A DNA stretch of 34,282 bases from Roseofilum halophilum BLCC-M91 (GTDB taxonomy: Bacteria; Cyanobacteriota; Cyanobacteriia; Cyanobacteriales; Desertifilaceae): positions 1 to 34,282 of the forward strand of contig NZ_JAQPOK010000066.1 in NCBI RefSeq assembly GCF_030068445.1, read 5' to 3'. This document shows positions 1 through 7,941 of this stretch, in pieces. The notes beneath the pieces are model-generated. The model was not told the origin of the DNA. It searched no databases and saw only the letters and a program-made list of their open reading frames with translations. A program made the position numbers and the translations under genes. The stretch's first letter is position 1, and every line of letters starts with the position of its first letter.

Positions 1-35
1 GCGCGGTAATGGGTAATGGGTAATTGGTAATGGGA
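1..35 (+). repeat. GCGCGG head with GGTAATGG tandem tail, cut by window edge
   Basis: The window opens with GCGCGG followed by about four imperfect copies of GGTAATGG. The same head-plus-tail arrangement recurs at about 235-275 (minus), 8781-8835 (minus), 13647-13677 (plus) and 29651-30099 (plus). It is an intergenic repeat; the part to the left lies outside the window. Confidence 0.6.
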
Positions 36-167
36 AAACCATTTTTCACGCTATAATCCCCATTTTTCAGGCTTTTCATGGGACAACACTCTCAAGGAAC
101 ATTTCGATTACTGTACCTCATAACATCGAAAAACGCTGTAAATGATTGATCCTTATTATATGATTAA

Positions 168-224
168 GGTGGGCAGGGTATGCTGGCAAGTTTTAAATCA
201 TTTTGCTGCCTTCTCCTGCCCACC
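168..224. repeat. Inverted repeat downstream of the histidine phosphatase gene
   Basis: GGTGGGCAGG at 168-177 is the exact reverse complement of CCTGCCCACC at 215-224, enclosing a 37-nt AT-rich loop. It sits about 40 bp past the stop codon of the minus-strand gene, so it may protect or end that transcript, but no T-run follows on that strand. It looks like a dispersed cyanobacterial palindrome rather than a classical terminator. Confidence 0.55.
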
Positions 225-262
225 CTATGATAAATTACTATTACCGATTACTGCGCGAAGCG

Positions 263-1597
263 CTATAACGCTCCGGCTGCTGTGCGGTCAAAAATACCTG
301 CATTGAGATGAGAGGTAATATTATGGCATTTGAGCATCGGTTTTCCCTGTGCGCCATAGGGATAATCAATCACCGTAATTGCCCCATTTCCTTGTTTGAA
401 ATTCCAGAAATATTGGGGGTCTAAATCAAATAAATGACACACGATCGCCTTATTAATCGCATCATGAGCCGCCACCATCCCTGTGGTTCCCGGTTGAGCA
501 GATTCCAGAATACTCTTCCAAGCGGCGATCGCCCGCTCCCAAACCTGCTCTAAATTCTCCCCCTCTGGCATTTGCACCGTTTCCGGCGACTTTTGCCATT
601 GTGCTAACATCCCCGGATAAGCCGCTTCAATCTCGCTCTCTAACATCCCTTCCCACAACCCATGGCTAATTTCTGCCAAGAGCGGATTAAGCTGTAACTC
701 CACTCCAGGATGGTTCTCTAAAATCAATTCTGCTGTTTCCTTCGGGCGCAATAACGGACTACTGACCGCAAAATCTAAACGCACATCTTTCAAAAACTCT
801 GCCGCTTTGCGTCCCTGTTCTTTCCCCGTTTCATTTAAGGGAATATCCTTAATCCCTTGAAAACGCTTATCCCGGTTCCATTGGGTTTCCCCATGACGTA
901 CCAACAACAGGCGAATCCCTTCCGGTTGATTAAATTTCGGTAACGAAACCCCTAAATGGCTGGTCAGATTCATCGATTCTAATTGCGCCCCATCTCCCCA
1001 ACCTCCAGGAAAATTGAGGACACTAATACCACAATTAGATTGCAAAATAGACTGATAATAAGCTGGAGAAATATTCAGCGCCGTACTCAACAAACAGCGA
1101 TTAATGCCATTATGGGCCACTACAACCACGGTTTGTCCTTGATGCTTGGCTAAAAGATCTTGCCAAAACTGTTTCGCTTGTTCATGCATCGCCACCACCG
1201 GATAATGCTCCTTGGGGCCTTCTGGGGTAGAAATCACCATTTTGAAGGCTTCCGGTTGACGCTTCCAAACCTCATATTCTGAGGCAAATTGGGTTTGCAC
1301 ATCTTTTCTGTGCATCCCTTGCCATAGGGGAAGATCGACTTCTAACAAGGTTTCTGGGCTTTCGATGGTGAGGGAAGAGCCAAGATGAGTGACAATTTCT
1401 TCAGCCGTCTGTCGAGCGCGTTGCAAGGGACTCGAATAAATGGCATCTAGGGATATGTCTTGGAGTGCAGCCGCCACCAACTTAGCATCAGCTTTGCCTT
1501 GTTCCGTGAGTACGGAGTCATCAAGACGGCCTTGAATGCGTTGCTGGGCATTATAACTGCTTTGACCGTGGCGGACGAGGATAACACGGGTAGTCAT
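263..1597 (-). CDS. Two-domain histidine phosphatase (phosphoglycerate mutase-like)
   Basis: A 444-residue protein made of two tandem histidine-phosphatase (GpmB/PGAM-like) domains. The phosphohistidine signature RHG appears at residues 9-11 and again at 234-236. Each is followed by the usual Q/R-rich substrate loop, and the later catalytic His motifs are visible as AHNG and AHDA. Both halves keep the catalytic His, so both could be active. Homologues in cyanobacteria are annotated as phosphoglycerate mutase; the Synechocystis relative was reported as a phosphoserine phosphatase in serine synthesis. Which substrate applies here is inference. No membrane segment or signal peptide is seen, so it should be cytosolic. 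It is divergent from the S9 peptidase gene with 122 bp between the starts. Confidence 0.9.
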   Translation of the reverse strand: MTTRVILVRHGQSSYNAQQRIQGRLDDSVLTEQGKADAKLVAAALQDISLDAIYSSPLQRARQTAEEIVTHLGSSLTIESPETLLEVDLPLWQGMHRKDVQTQFASEYEVWKRQPEAFKMVISTPEGPKEHYPVVAMHEQAKQFWQDLLAKHQGQTVVVVAHNGINRCLLSTALNISPAYYQSILQSNCGISVLNFPGGWGDGAQLESMNLTSHLGVSLPKFNQPEGIRLLLVRHGETQWNRDKRFQGIKDIPLNETGKEQGRKAAEFLKDVRLDFAVSSPLLRPKETAELILENHPGVELQLNPLLAEISHGLWEGMLESEIEAAYPGMLAQWQKSPETVQMPEGENLEQVWERAIAAWKSILESAQPGTTGMVAAHDAINKAIVCHLFDLDPQYFWNFKQGNGAITVIDYPYGAQGKPMLKCHNITSHLNAGIFDRTAAGAL

Positions 1598-1719
1598 GAG
1601 GTTTTACTCGATCTGTTGCGGTCTGCATTTTACCCCATAATCTGGGTGGATGGGGAGGATGTCAACAAGACCCATTCCCGATTACCATAGGTCTTGCAGA
1701 CCTTATTTCCCTCTCCCCT

Positions 1720-3642
1720 ATGACTGAACCCCAAATGAGTCCCTACGGATCTTGGAAATCTCCCATTACCTCAGACTTAATTGTGGCAGGTGCGATCGCC
1801 CTCGGCAGCCCTCGTATTGATGGAGATGACCTCTACTGGTCAGAAGGTCGCCCCAGTGAAGGAGGACGCAGTGTCATTGTCCAACGCACTCCAGACGGAC
1901 AAACCCAGGACATTACCCCCGCGTCCTACAATGTGCGAACCAGGGTTCATGAATATGGGGGAGGCTCCTATTTAATAGACGAACGAGCAGTCTATTTTGT
2001 GAATTTTGCCGATCAACAGCTCTATCGGCAACCCGTGGGCGAAGATCCCCAACCCTTGACGGGGGAAAGTCCATGCCGTTATGCTGACTTTCGCTTAGAC
2101 TCGCGCCGCAACTGTCTGATTTCTGTGCAAGAAGACCATAGCGCAGAAGGAGAACCCGTTAACCGCATTGTCAGCATTGACCTAGAAACGGGTAACCCCA
2201 CCACCCTGACTGAAGGCTATGATTTTTACGCCTGTCCCCGGTTAAGTCCCGATGGTTCCCAACTCTGCTGGATCTGCTGGAATCATCCGAATATGCCTTG
2301 GGACGGGACCCAGTTATGGGTTGCGCCGGTGAATGAGGATGGCACATTAGGCACGGCGACCTTGGTGGCGGGAAGTACGACGGAATCGATCTTTCAACCC
2401 GAATGGTCTCCGGATGGGGTATTGTATTTTGTGAGCGACTCGACCAACTGGTGGAACCTCTATCGCTGGAAGGGTAGCTCTATAGACCCGCTCTTCCCCA
2501 AAAACGCCGAGTTTGGGCTTCCCCAATGGGTCTTTGGCATGAGTACCTACACCTTTGCTGATGCAGAAACGATCATTTGCATCTATTCGGAAAAGGGGAA
2601 TGATACGCTGGCTAAAGTCAACACCCGCAGCAAAACCCTAACAGTTATTCCGACTCCCTACAGCAGTTTATCTGCTCCTCAAGTGCGCGGAAATCAGATT
2701 ATCCTGTCAGCAGCATCAGCCACCCAACCGAGCGCCTTAATTCAACTGGATATATCGGGGGAAAATCTAGAGATTATCTATAAGTCTAGCCAGCTCGAAA
2801 TTGATCCCGGTTATCTTTCCGTTCCAGAGTCCATTTCCTTCCCCACGGAAAACGGCTTAACCGCTTATGGCTTCTATTATCCGCCCCAAAATAAAGACTA
2901 TCAAGCGCCAGAAGGGGAAAAACCACCTTTATTGGTGAAAAGTCATGGAGGGCCGACAGCAGCAACATCGAGTAGATTTAATCTGAAGCTGCAATATTGG
3001 ACAAGTCGCGGCTTTGCTATCCTCGATGTCAATTATGGGGGAAGCACTGGATATGGTCGGGAGTATCGCCAACGGTTGAATGGCTCCTGGGGTATTGTGG
3101 ATGTGGATGATTGCGCCAATGGAGCCAAGTATCTGGCCGAACAGGGTAAGGTAGATGAAAATCGGTTAGCTATCTCTGGGGGAAGCGCGGGAGGATATAC
3201 GACATTATGCGCTCTGACATTCCGGGATACGTTTCAGGCGGGCGCGAGTTACTATGGAGTGAGCGATTTAGAAGCTCTAGCCACGGATACCCATAAGTTT
3301 GAATCGCGCTATTTGGATGGCTTGATCGGGCCTTATCCAGAACGTAAAGATGTTTATGTTGAGCGATCGCCCATTCATTTTACCGCACAACTTTCCTGTC
3401 CCGTCGCCTTCTTCCAAGGACTCGAAGATAAAATCGTTCCCCCCAACCAAGCGGAAATGATGGTCAATGCCTTAAAAGAAAAGGGGTTACCCGTTGCTTA
3501 TGTCACCTTTGAAGGCGAGCAACATGGTTTCCGCAAAGCGGAAAACATTAAACGCGCTCTTGATGGCGAATTTTACTTTTATTCCCGCGTCTTTGGCTAT
3601 GAGGTGGCTGACAAGGGGGGAGAAATTGAGATTGAGGGTTGA
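1720..3642 (+). CDS. S9 family peptidase (prolyl oligopeptidase/acylaminoacyl-peptidase type)
   Basis: A 640-residue serine peptidase. The first roughly 370 residues form a WD/beta-propeller-like region with repeated SPDG-type blades, which in this family screens substrates for small peptides. The C-terminal third is an alpha/beta hydrolase with nucleophile elbow GGSAGG (Ser489), acid Asp570 in LEDKIVPP and His602 in EQHGF: a complete catalytic triad. The length is normal for the family. There is no signal peptide, so it is probably cytosolic and trims or recycles peptides. The final 40 bp of the gene are repeated almost exactly 4.3 kb downstream (7935-7974), so the 3' end marks the left edge of an accessory patch. 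A second in-frame ATG at 1735 is a possible alternative start. Confidence 0.92.
   Translation: MTEPQMSPYGSWKSPITSDLIVAGAIALGSPRIDGDDLYWSEGRPSEGGRSVIVQRTPDGQTQDITPASYNVRTRVHEYGGGSYLIDERAVYFVNFADQQLYRQPVGEDPQPLTGESPCRYADFRLDSRRNCLISVQEDHSAEGEPVNRIVSIDLETGNPTTLTEGYDFYACPRLSPDGSQLCWICWNHPNMPWDGTQLWVAPVNEDGTLGTATLVAGSTTESIFQPEWSPDGVLYFVSDSTNWWNLYRWKGSSIDPLFPKNAEFGLPQWVFGMSTYTFADAETIICIYSEKGNDTLAKVNTRSKTLTVIPTPYSSLSAPQVRGNQIILSAASATQPSALIQLDISGENLEIIYKSSQLEIDPGYLSVPESISFPTENGLTAYGFYYPPQNKDYQAPEGEKPPLLVKSHGGPTAATSSRFNLKLQYWTSRGFAILDVNYGGSTGYGREYRQRLNGSWGIVDVDDCANGAKYLAEQGKVDENRLAISGGSAGGYTTLCALTFRDTFQAGASYYGVSDLEALATDTHKFESRYLDGLIGPYPERKDVYVERSPIHFTAQLSCPVAFFQGLEDKIVPPNQAEMMVNALKEKGLPVAYVTFEGEQHGFRKAENIKRALDGEFYFYSRVFGYEVADKGGEIEIEG
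3601..3640 (+). repeat. Left copy of 40-bp direct repeat flanking an accessory patch
   Basis: The last codons of the S9 peptidase gene (3601-3640) reappear at 7935-7974 in the same orientation with one difference (G at 3606, A at 7940). Sequence to either side of the copies does not match. The pair encloses the HTH/PIN pair, the zinc-ribbon genes, the CDC48 remnant and the HTH gene. Confidence 0.9.
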
Positions 3643-3669
3643 TTGGTTTTAGAATCAGACATAGCTGTA

Positions 3670-3711
3670 GGGGCGAAAAATTTTTCGCCCCCTCTCCCAC
3701 GGGAGAGGGGG
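3670..3711. repeat. Two adjacent palindromes after the S9 peptidase gene
   Basis: 3670-3691 is a perfect 22-bp palindrome (GGGGCGAAAAA and its complement). It runs into a second perfect inverted repeat, CCCCCTCTCCC / GGGAGAGGGGG, at 3688-3711. The first motif recurs between hpsB and hpsC at 22343-22368. Both are dispersed intergenic repeats of the kind common in cyanobacteria and could fold at the 3' end of the peptidase mRNA. No strong T-run follows the second one. Confidence 0.7.
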
Positions 3712-3778
3712 TTGGGGGTGAGGGCTATACTTCAGGCAAAAGAAAAAGGCTATACTACTAACTAAAATATCCTGTAGG

Positions 3779-3784
3779 TATAAT
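3779..3784 (+). promoter_or_regulatory. Candidate -10 box of the HTH/PIN operon
   Basis: A perfect TATAAT lies 59 bp upstream of the ATG at 3844. No convincing TTGACA is found 16-18 bp further up, so the call rests on the -10 hexamer and position only. Confidence 0.4.
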
Positions 3785-3843
3785 TAAAACTACGGGGTAC
3801 TTTTGGATGAAAATTTTAGTCGAGACTAATGAGGTTTAGTTGC

Positions 3844-4293
3844 ATGAAAGAACCTATTCAGCCTAGTAAGAATGATATTCGTCTGGCTGCGGAAACAGCA
3901 CAGAAACTGGCAGCTTATGCAGAAAATGAGGTTCTGAAAATCCGTATTATAGAAGAGGGATCTGACACTATCCCCGTTGAAATACCAGCACCAGCCGTCA
4001 GTTTACTGATTGATTTACTTCAAGAAATGAGCAAAGGTAATGCAGTCACGCTCATTCCCTACCATGCTCAATTGACAACCCAGAAAGCAGCAGATTTTCT
4101 CAATGTCTCCGAGCCTTTTGTGGTTGAATTATGCAATAAGGGTGAACTGCCTTACTCTCGTCTTGGCAAGCACCGAATGATTGACTTTGCTGATTTAATT
4201 GAGTTCAAACGTAAGAGTCTTGTGGAGAGTCACCAAGCTCTTGATGAACTGGCCGCTTTGCATCAGGAGATGGGTGGATACTCTATATCATGA
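3844..4293 (+). CDS. Excisionase-type HTH protein, probable antitoxin of a PIN toxin
   Basis: Encodes 149 residues from the ATG at 3844. That start is preferred over the in-frame ATG at 3829 because GAGG (3831-3834) sits about 9 nt before it as a Shine-Dalgarno site. The C-terminal half holds a MerR/excisionase-like helix-turn-helix: LTTQKAADFLNVSEPFVVEL, then GELPYSRLGKHRMI, the usual wing. The N-terminal part is helical and of unknown role. The stop codon overlaps the start of the PIN gene by 4 bp (ATGA), which implies translational coupling. Proteins of this shape next to PIN genes are annotated as antitoxins that bind their own promoter and the toxin; that role is inferred from family and context. 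Confidence 0.82.
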   Translation: MKEPIQPSKNDIRLAAETAQKLAAYAENEVLKIRIIEEGSDTIPVEIPAPAVSLLIDLLQEMSKGNAVTLIPYHAQLTTQKAADFLNVSEPFVVELCNKGELPYSRLGKHRMIDFADLIEFKRKSLVESHQALDELAALHQEMGGYSIS

Positions 4294-4877
4294 GCCAATT
4301 GATTGTTCTCTATGATGCGTGCGTCCTGTACCCAATGCCCCTGTGCGATTTGCTTTTACAGCTTGCTTTGACCGGAACGTTTCAGGCTAGATGGTCAGAT
4401 GCTATTCATGAAGAATGGATCAGAGCTGTTAAGAAGAATCGCCCTGAGATTTCTGATAGTATGATTGCTCGTAAACGTCGCGCTATGGATGCTGCGGTTA
4501 AGGACGCTCTGGTGACAAACTACGAACCGATTATTCCCAGCCTTGAGCTTCCAGATCCAGATGACCTCCATGTACTTGCGGCCGCGATCGCTGGCCATGC
4601 TGATGTTATTGTTACTTATAATCTCAAGGACTTTCCCAACGATATACTGGCTCCTTGGGGCATCCAAGCTCAACACCCAGATCAATTTATAGTTAATCTT
4701 CTGGAGTTATATCCTAGTGCGGTGTGCCGGGCTATCAAAATTGTTCGTACCCGTCTAAAGAATCCACCTATGACCCTCAATGATTACCTGGCTAATCTGG
4801 AATCTCTTAGCCTGACTGAAACGGCGGCTACTCTGAGGAACTATACATCAGATTTGACTGAAAGCGATTCAACGTAA
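4290..4877 (+). CDS. PIN-domain protein, probable VapC-like ribonuclease toxin
   Basis: A 195-residue protein with a PIN fold in the first 115 or so residues. Asp9 follows a hydrophobic strand (LIVLYDACVLYP), acidic Glu41/Glu42 lie in the next helix, Asp91/Asp92 in DPDDLHVLAAA, and the domain closes with VTYNLKDFP. This is the normal set of metal-binding acids for a Mg-dependent RNase, so it looks catalytically intact. The C-terminal 80 residues (LNDYLANLESLSLTETAATL) are typical of the longer PIN subfamily found with excisionase-like antitoxins. It overlaps the upstream HTH gene by 4 bp. RNA target unknown. Confidence 0.85.
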   Translation: MSQLIVLYDACVLYPMPLCDLLLQLALTGTFQARWSDAIHEEWIRAVKKNRPEISDSMIARKRRAMDAAVKDALVTNYEPIIPSLELPDPDDLHVLAAAIAGHADVIVTYNLKDFPNDILAPWGIQAQHPDQFIVNLLELYPSAVCRAIKIVRTRLKNPPMTLNDYLANLESLSLTETAATLRNYTSDLTESDST

Positions 4878-4897
4878 GGCGATCGCAGCGATCGCCT
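4877..4897. repeat. Palindrome of two overlapping HIP1 octamers after the PIN gene
   Basis: AGGCGATCGC and GCGATCGCCT flank a single A, giving a 21-bp inverted repeat made of two HIP1 octamers, starting at the stop codon of the PIN gene. It may fold as a hairpin between the converging PIN and zinc-ribbon genes. HIP1 is so frequent here that chance is possible. Confidence 0.5.
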
Positions 4898-4954
4898 CTT
4901 GTTGGTTATAGACACTTCCCAACCAAGCGAAAAGATGGTTACAAGTTTCCCTCG

Positions 4955-5293
4955 TTATTCCTCCTCCGTAAAGCGACTCAGAAATTCTCTCAGCCATTTT
5001 GCCCCAGCTATACTTGCGATCTGACCACCAAATGATGTCACAGATGGCATATCTAGCCGCTTGACTTCGGGAGCATTTTCTGAGAGATGCGTTTCATCTC
5101 TGATGTACCAAGTCAATGCTGATTCCTGTATCTTGCATTTCTCGCAACGAATTGTGCCATCATTTCCAATCTGAAGGGGATTTTCACATTGGAAATGTAA
5201 CCATTGGTACTGCTCTGTCGGTTCTGACCCAGGAGGATAGGCAACTAAGTCATGATATTCAACGGTTATGGGTTGATCTTGATCTGTAGACAT
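4955..5293 (-). CDS. Small zinc-ribbon-like protein, paralogue of the upstream gene
   Basis: A 112-residue protein of unrecognised family. It has a probable metal site: one Cys in WLHFQC, then CEKC about 20 residues later, followed by a region ending in GGQIASIAGAKWLREFL. The same order (Cys, IQIGDD-like turn, CxxC, then QVTSIAGRQWLIKLL) occurs in the gene immediately upstream, so the two are tandem paralogues. Only three Cys are obvious, so the fourth ligand would be a His. It starts 6 bp after the upstream stop codon with no clear Shine-Dalgarno site, suggesting coupled translation. No signal peptide. Function unknown; linkage to the CDC48 remnant suggests an adaptor or substrate-recognition role, which is inference. 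Confidence 0.7.
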   Translation of the reverse strand: MSTDQDQPITVEYHDLVAYPPGSEPTEQYQWLHFQCENPLQIGNDGTIRCEKCKIQESALTWYIRDETHLSENAPEVKRLDMPSVTSFGGQIASIAGAKWLREFLSRFTEEE

Positions 5294-5299
5294 CGTTAT

Positions 5300-5770
5300 T
5301 TACCAATCCTCTCCCATGTTTTCGAGCAGCTTGATCAGCCATTGTCTTCCAGCAATGCTTGTGACCTGACCTGCTGTAGAAATAGCACTAGCAAAGTGTG
5401 CTGGTGTAGTTTTTCTATAATCAGTGTGATAACCTTCGTGTGCATATCGTGCAACTTTTAGGTGAAAAGCCTCCCCACAACTAGCACACTTCATTTGTGC
5501 ATCGTCCCCAATCTGAATCTTACCATTACAACCAGGTTTTGAGTGATACCATTGGGAAGCCGGTCCCGGTTCCTTGTTATCAGCGAGAGCAGACTCTTGT
5601 ATATTTCCTTTGTCTTTATGTCGATCTAGGCGGGTAGCAACTGCATTGGGACTCTGCTGACCTTCAGTTACTTGTTCCAAACGTTCCAATGCACAAAGTA
5701 AGCGTTCCCATGTATCATCAGTTATCTGAAGATTAAACTGAAGTTGCTCTTGTTGTTGTCGTTGATTCAT
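5300..5770 (-). CDS. Zinc-ribbon-like hypothetical protein
   Basis: Encodes 156 residues from the ATG at 5770. That start has AGGA about 9 nt upstream and is better than the non-supported start at 5818. The N-terminal 60 residues are Gln/Glu-rich and helical, with a possible coiled coil (NQRQQQEQLQFNLQ, then ERLLCALERLEQVTE). The C-terminal half carries a candidate zinc ribbon (GCNGKIQIGDDAQMKCASC) and His residues in YAHEGYH, then the shared tail QVTSIAGRQWLIKLLENM. It resembles the next gene along its C-terminal half. It follows the CDC48 remnant by 35 bp in the same direction and is likely cotranscribed with it. I do not recognise a named family. Confidence 0.72.
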   Translation of the reverse strand: MNQRQQQEQLQFNLQITDDTWERLLCALERLEQVTEGQQSPNAVATRLDRHKDKGNIQESALADNKEPGPASQWYHSKPGCNGKIQIGDDAQMKCASCGEAFHLKVARYAHEGYHTDYRKTTPAHFASAISTAGQVTSIAGRQWLIKLLENMGEDW

Positions 5771-5805
5771 TATCTTTCGTCCTATTGAGTTAACAATTGT
5801 TGTAA

Positions 5806-6891
5806 TTAGGGCGAACAAATCGCCGCTTTACTCTCTTTTACGATTTGGGCAGCTTTCTTGAAATCATCAAGACTTGCTGTACCATTTCTCAGAGACATTC
5901 TCAAACACTCTTCACAAACATAAATGACCTCTCCACTATTTAAACCTTTCACAGCTTTTACTAAGTCCCTGTACTCTATGTCAGATCTGAAGTAGTTACC
6001 CAGTTTGGATCGGATAATCACTTCATAATCCTCCTGGGCAGGAATGGGTATATAAAGGACATGACCGAATACAGAGGGATCGAGCAAAATTTGTGGTAAA
6101 CCTTCAACTGTTCTGGCTGTAGCAATGACAAATACATTTTCATACAGCCGATTTCTTCTTATTTCATCGACTAAATCCTCCGCGAACAAAAAGCTTTCTC
6201 TTGTTTCTCTAAACTGTGTAGAGAATACTAGGTCTATTTTGTCTAGCAAAATAATAGCTGGCGCTGATAACCTAGCTTTACGAAATATCTCTCCCAGGGT
6301 TGGCAGTGAGTTATTAGGGTCTGGATGGATAAAATCCAAGCTTTTGACAGAAAGGCACTGAATATTGAGTTTAGCGGCTAGAGCTAAAGCTAAAGACTTC
6401 TTTCCAGATTGAGGAGAACCCACTAAAAGCACTCCTGTTGGTGGTGTTAATCCTATCTCTTTGAGTTGCTCTGGAGTATTAATCGGTGGCTCTATCAGAG
6501 TTAAAAGTCTATTTTTAATGCTAGTCAAGCCTAGCAGTTCATCCCATGATTTAGGATCGGACTGACTGGGTAAACCTCTTAAAGTGGTAGGCTGTAACTC
6601 TTTGAATGCTTCTGAAAAGTCTTGATTGGTGATACAAACTTCTCCAATTTGAGCATAATTTCCTGTTGGGGTAAGCTGAAACACTCGCCTTAAACAACGA
6701 ATAGCTGATTCTCTTGCCAAAGCTGCTAAATCTGCTCCAACATAACCAGAAGTTTTCTTAGCCCAGGATTGTAGATTAATGTCTGGATTTAAATCCATAC
6801 CTCTGACATATTTTTGCAAAATGTCTAGTCGATAAATCGGCTGTCTTTGGCTAAGATTACATCCCCTCCTAGGATGCGATTTTTGACACAT
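5806..6891 (-). pseudogene. CDC48-type AAA+ ATPase remnant: D1 tail plus degenerate D2 domain
   Basis: The 361-residue frame aligns by eye with p97/CDC48 from the D1 small-helical lid onward: RLDILQKYVRGMDL, then GYVGADLAALARESAIRCLRR. A full D2-like domain follows (SWDELLGLTSIKNRLLTLIEP onward). The D2 catalytic motifs are damaged. Walker A is GSPQSGKK (residues 158-165; Lys where Ser/Thr is needed). Walker B ends LLDK (Asp217-Lys218, Glu lost). Sensor 1 reads ATA instead of ATN. The arginine-finger stretch RPGR is replaced by a shorter PSVFGH. The D1 core (Walker A and B) is absent. The first 18 residues overlap the 3' end of the N-domain fragment in another frame and look non-native. ATP hydrolysis is therefore very unlikely; it could still be expressed as a scaffold. 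Confidence 0.75.
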
Positions 6892-7286
6892 TCTAAGTCT
6901 TCTTCGGTCTGGATTTTATCCTTGTTTTCACCGAGTACCTGTACTTCTAAGCTGATGGCATTTTGAATTTCATCTGTTCTCAAGGCTCTTAATTGAACCA
7001 CATCCCCCGGACTGACTAAGCAAGTATCCATCAAGGTTGGCTCTAGTCCGATCGCCCACCGATCGGTGCTAGGATTCTCCAAATGCTCGTTTTCTTCATA
7101 CCAGGCATAGCCATAAGCTATCGTACCGTTAGGAACTGATGTGATTTCCACAAAAACAGGATCGGCGCTACAAACCTGACGCAGCTTGTCCAGCAGAGAT
7201 TGAGGCAGTAAAGTGAGATTCAAACCACTGTGCTTGGGCTGATGTCCAAAAACTTTACACTCTGTTACTTTTGCCATGTTTTCCAT
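6825..7286 (-). pseudogene. CDC48-type N-domain fragment
   Basis: Encodes about 153 residues from the ATG at 7286 (AGGG about 6 nt upstream); the longer reading from a GTG at 7337 has less support. The fragment resembles the substrate/adaptor-binding N domain of CDC48. A double-psi-barrel-like part (SGLNLTLLPQSLLDKL, then VSPGDVVQLRALR) is followed by a second lobe ending ECVKNRILGGDVI. In an intact CDC48 the D1 ATPase domain would follow, but the frame stops at 6825. The next frame picks up at the D1 lid around 6840. About 500 bp encoding the D1 core therefore appear to be missing and the frame shifted at the joint. Confidence that both pieces were once one gene is good; whether they are still translated is unknown. 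Confidence 0.7.
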
Positions 7287-7458
7287 GTTTACCCTGTCTT
7301 TGGCTGCCTTTGAGCGATCGCCCCCAAAAAAAGTCACTTAGACTAAAGATAGACTGGTCGCCACTACCTATGTTAAGCTAGTTACTACTATTCAACGACT
7401 AACCGAGACTGTAACTTTTGGTTAGGATAACACTATCAACATACTTCAAACCCTGGCA

Positions 7459-7941
7459 ATGTCTAGTGATGAGATGTTTTCTGAGGCAGCAGATCGTTGG
7501 GATCTCGAACGACTGTACCGAGATTTGGCAGAAGCAAAACGACTCTGTTCCCCTCGTGCTAGAAAGGGATTGACTGAACGGGAAAAGCTTTATTTGCGCG
7601 GGTTATTGTGTGGTTGTAGTCCTAGGGAGATAGCAAAGAAACTGGTTCAAAGCGAAAAGGGGGTTGAAGTCTATGTTTGTAAAACCTTATATCCATACCT
7701 AAAACAACTCCCGGATGTACCGAGCCGGAAGATCGAGAACTGGAGAAATATCGATCACTTGCTGGAAGATGCGGGATACAAAAGGCAATCTCGATCTTCT
7801 GTAACATCTAAGACTAATTCTTCTGTACCTATTGAACCATTAGTCAAAATTGTCAATTTAGGGGTTGAACAACACACCATCTCCATTGATATCAATATCA
7901 AGTTAGCCTTACCTTCAGATGCTGAAGATGAAAAGAGGTAG
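7459..7941 (+). CDS. Helix-turn-helix protein of the cyanobacterial LuxR-like type
   Basis: A 160-residue protein divergent from the CDC48 remnant. Residues 39-85 form a LuxR/GerE-like helix-turn-helix: LTEREKLYLRGLLCG, then CSPREIAKKL as the turn, then the recognition-helix region VEVYVCKTLYPYLKQL. Similar modules occur, to my knowledge, at the N-termini of large cyanobacterial STAND/NACHT and effector-type proteins, followed by a NWRNIDHLLEDAGYK-like segment as here. In this gene the module is followed only by a polar linker and a short beta-rich tail (KIVNLGVEQHTISIDINIKL). The stop codon lies inside the right copy of the 40-bp repeat, so the original C-terminus may have been replaced. It could regulate the patch or be a stand-alone signalling part. 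Confidence 0.7.
   Translation: MSSDEMFSEAADRWDLERLYRDLAEAKRLCSPRARKGLTEREKLYLRGLLCGCSPREIAKKLVQSEKGVEVYVCKTLYPYLKQLPDVPSRKIENWRNIDHLLEDAGYKRQSRSSVTSKTNSSVPIEPLVKIVNLGVEQHTISIDINIKLALPSDAEDEKR

Noticed and set aside
5252-5461. Plus-strand frame across the two zinc-ribbon genes
   Set aside because: It is antisense to two genes with paralogous protein sequence, has no support of its own, and is a shadow frame.
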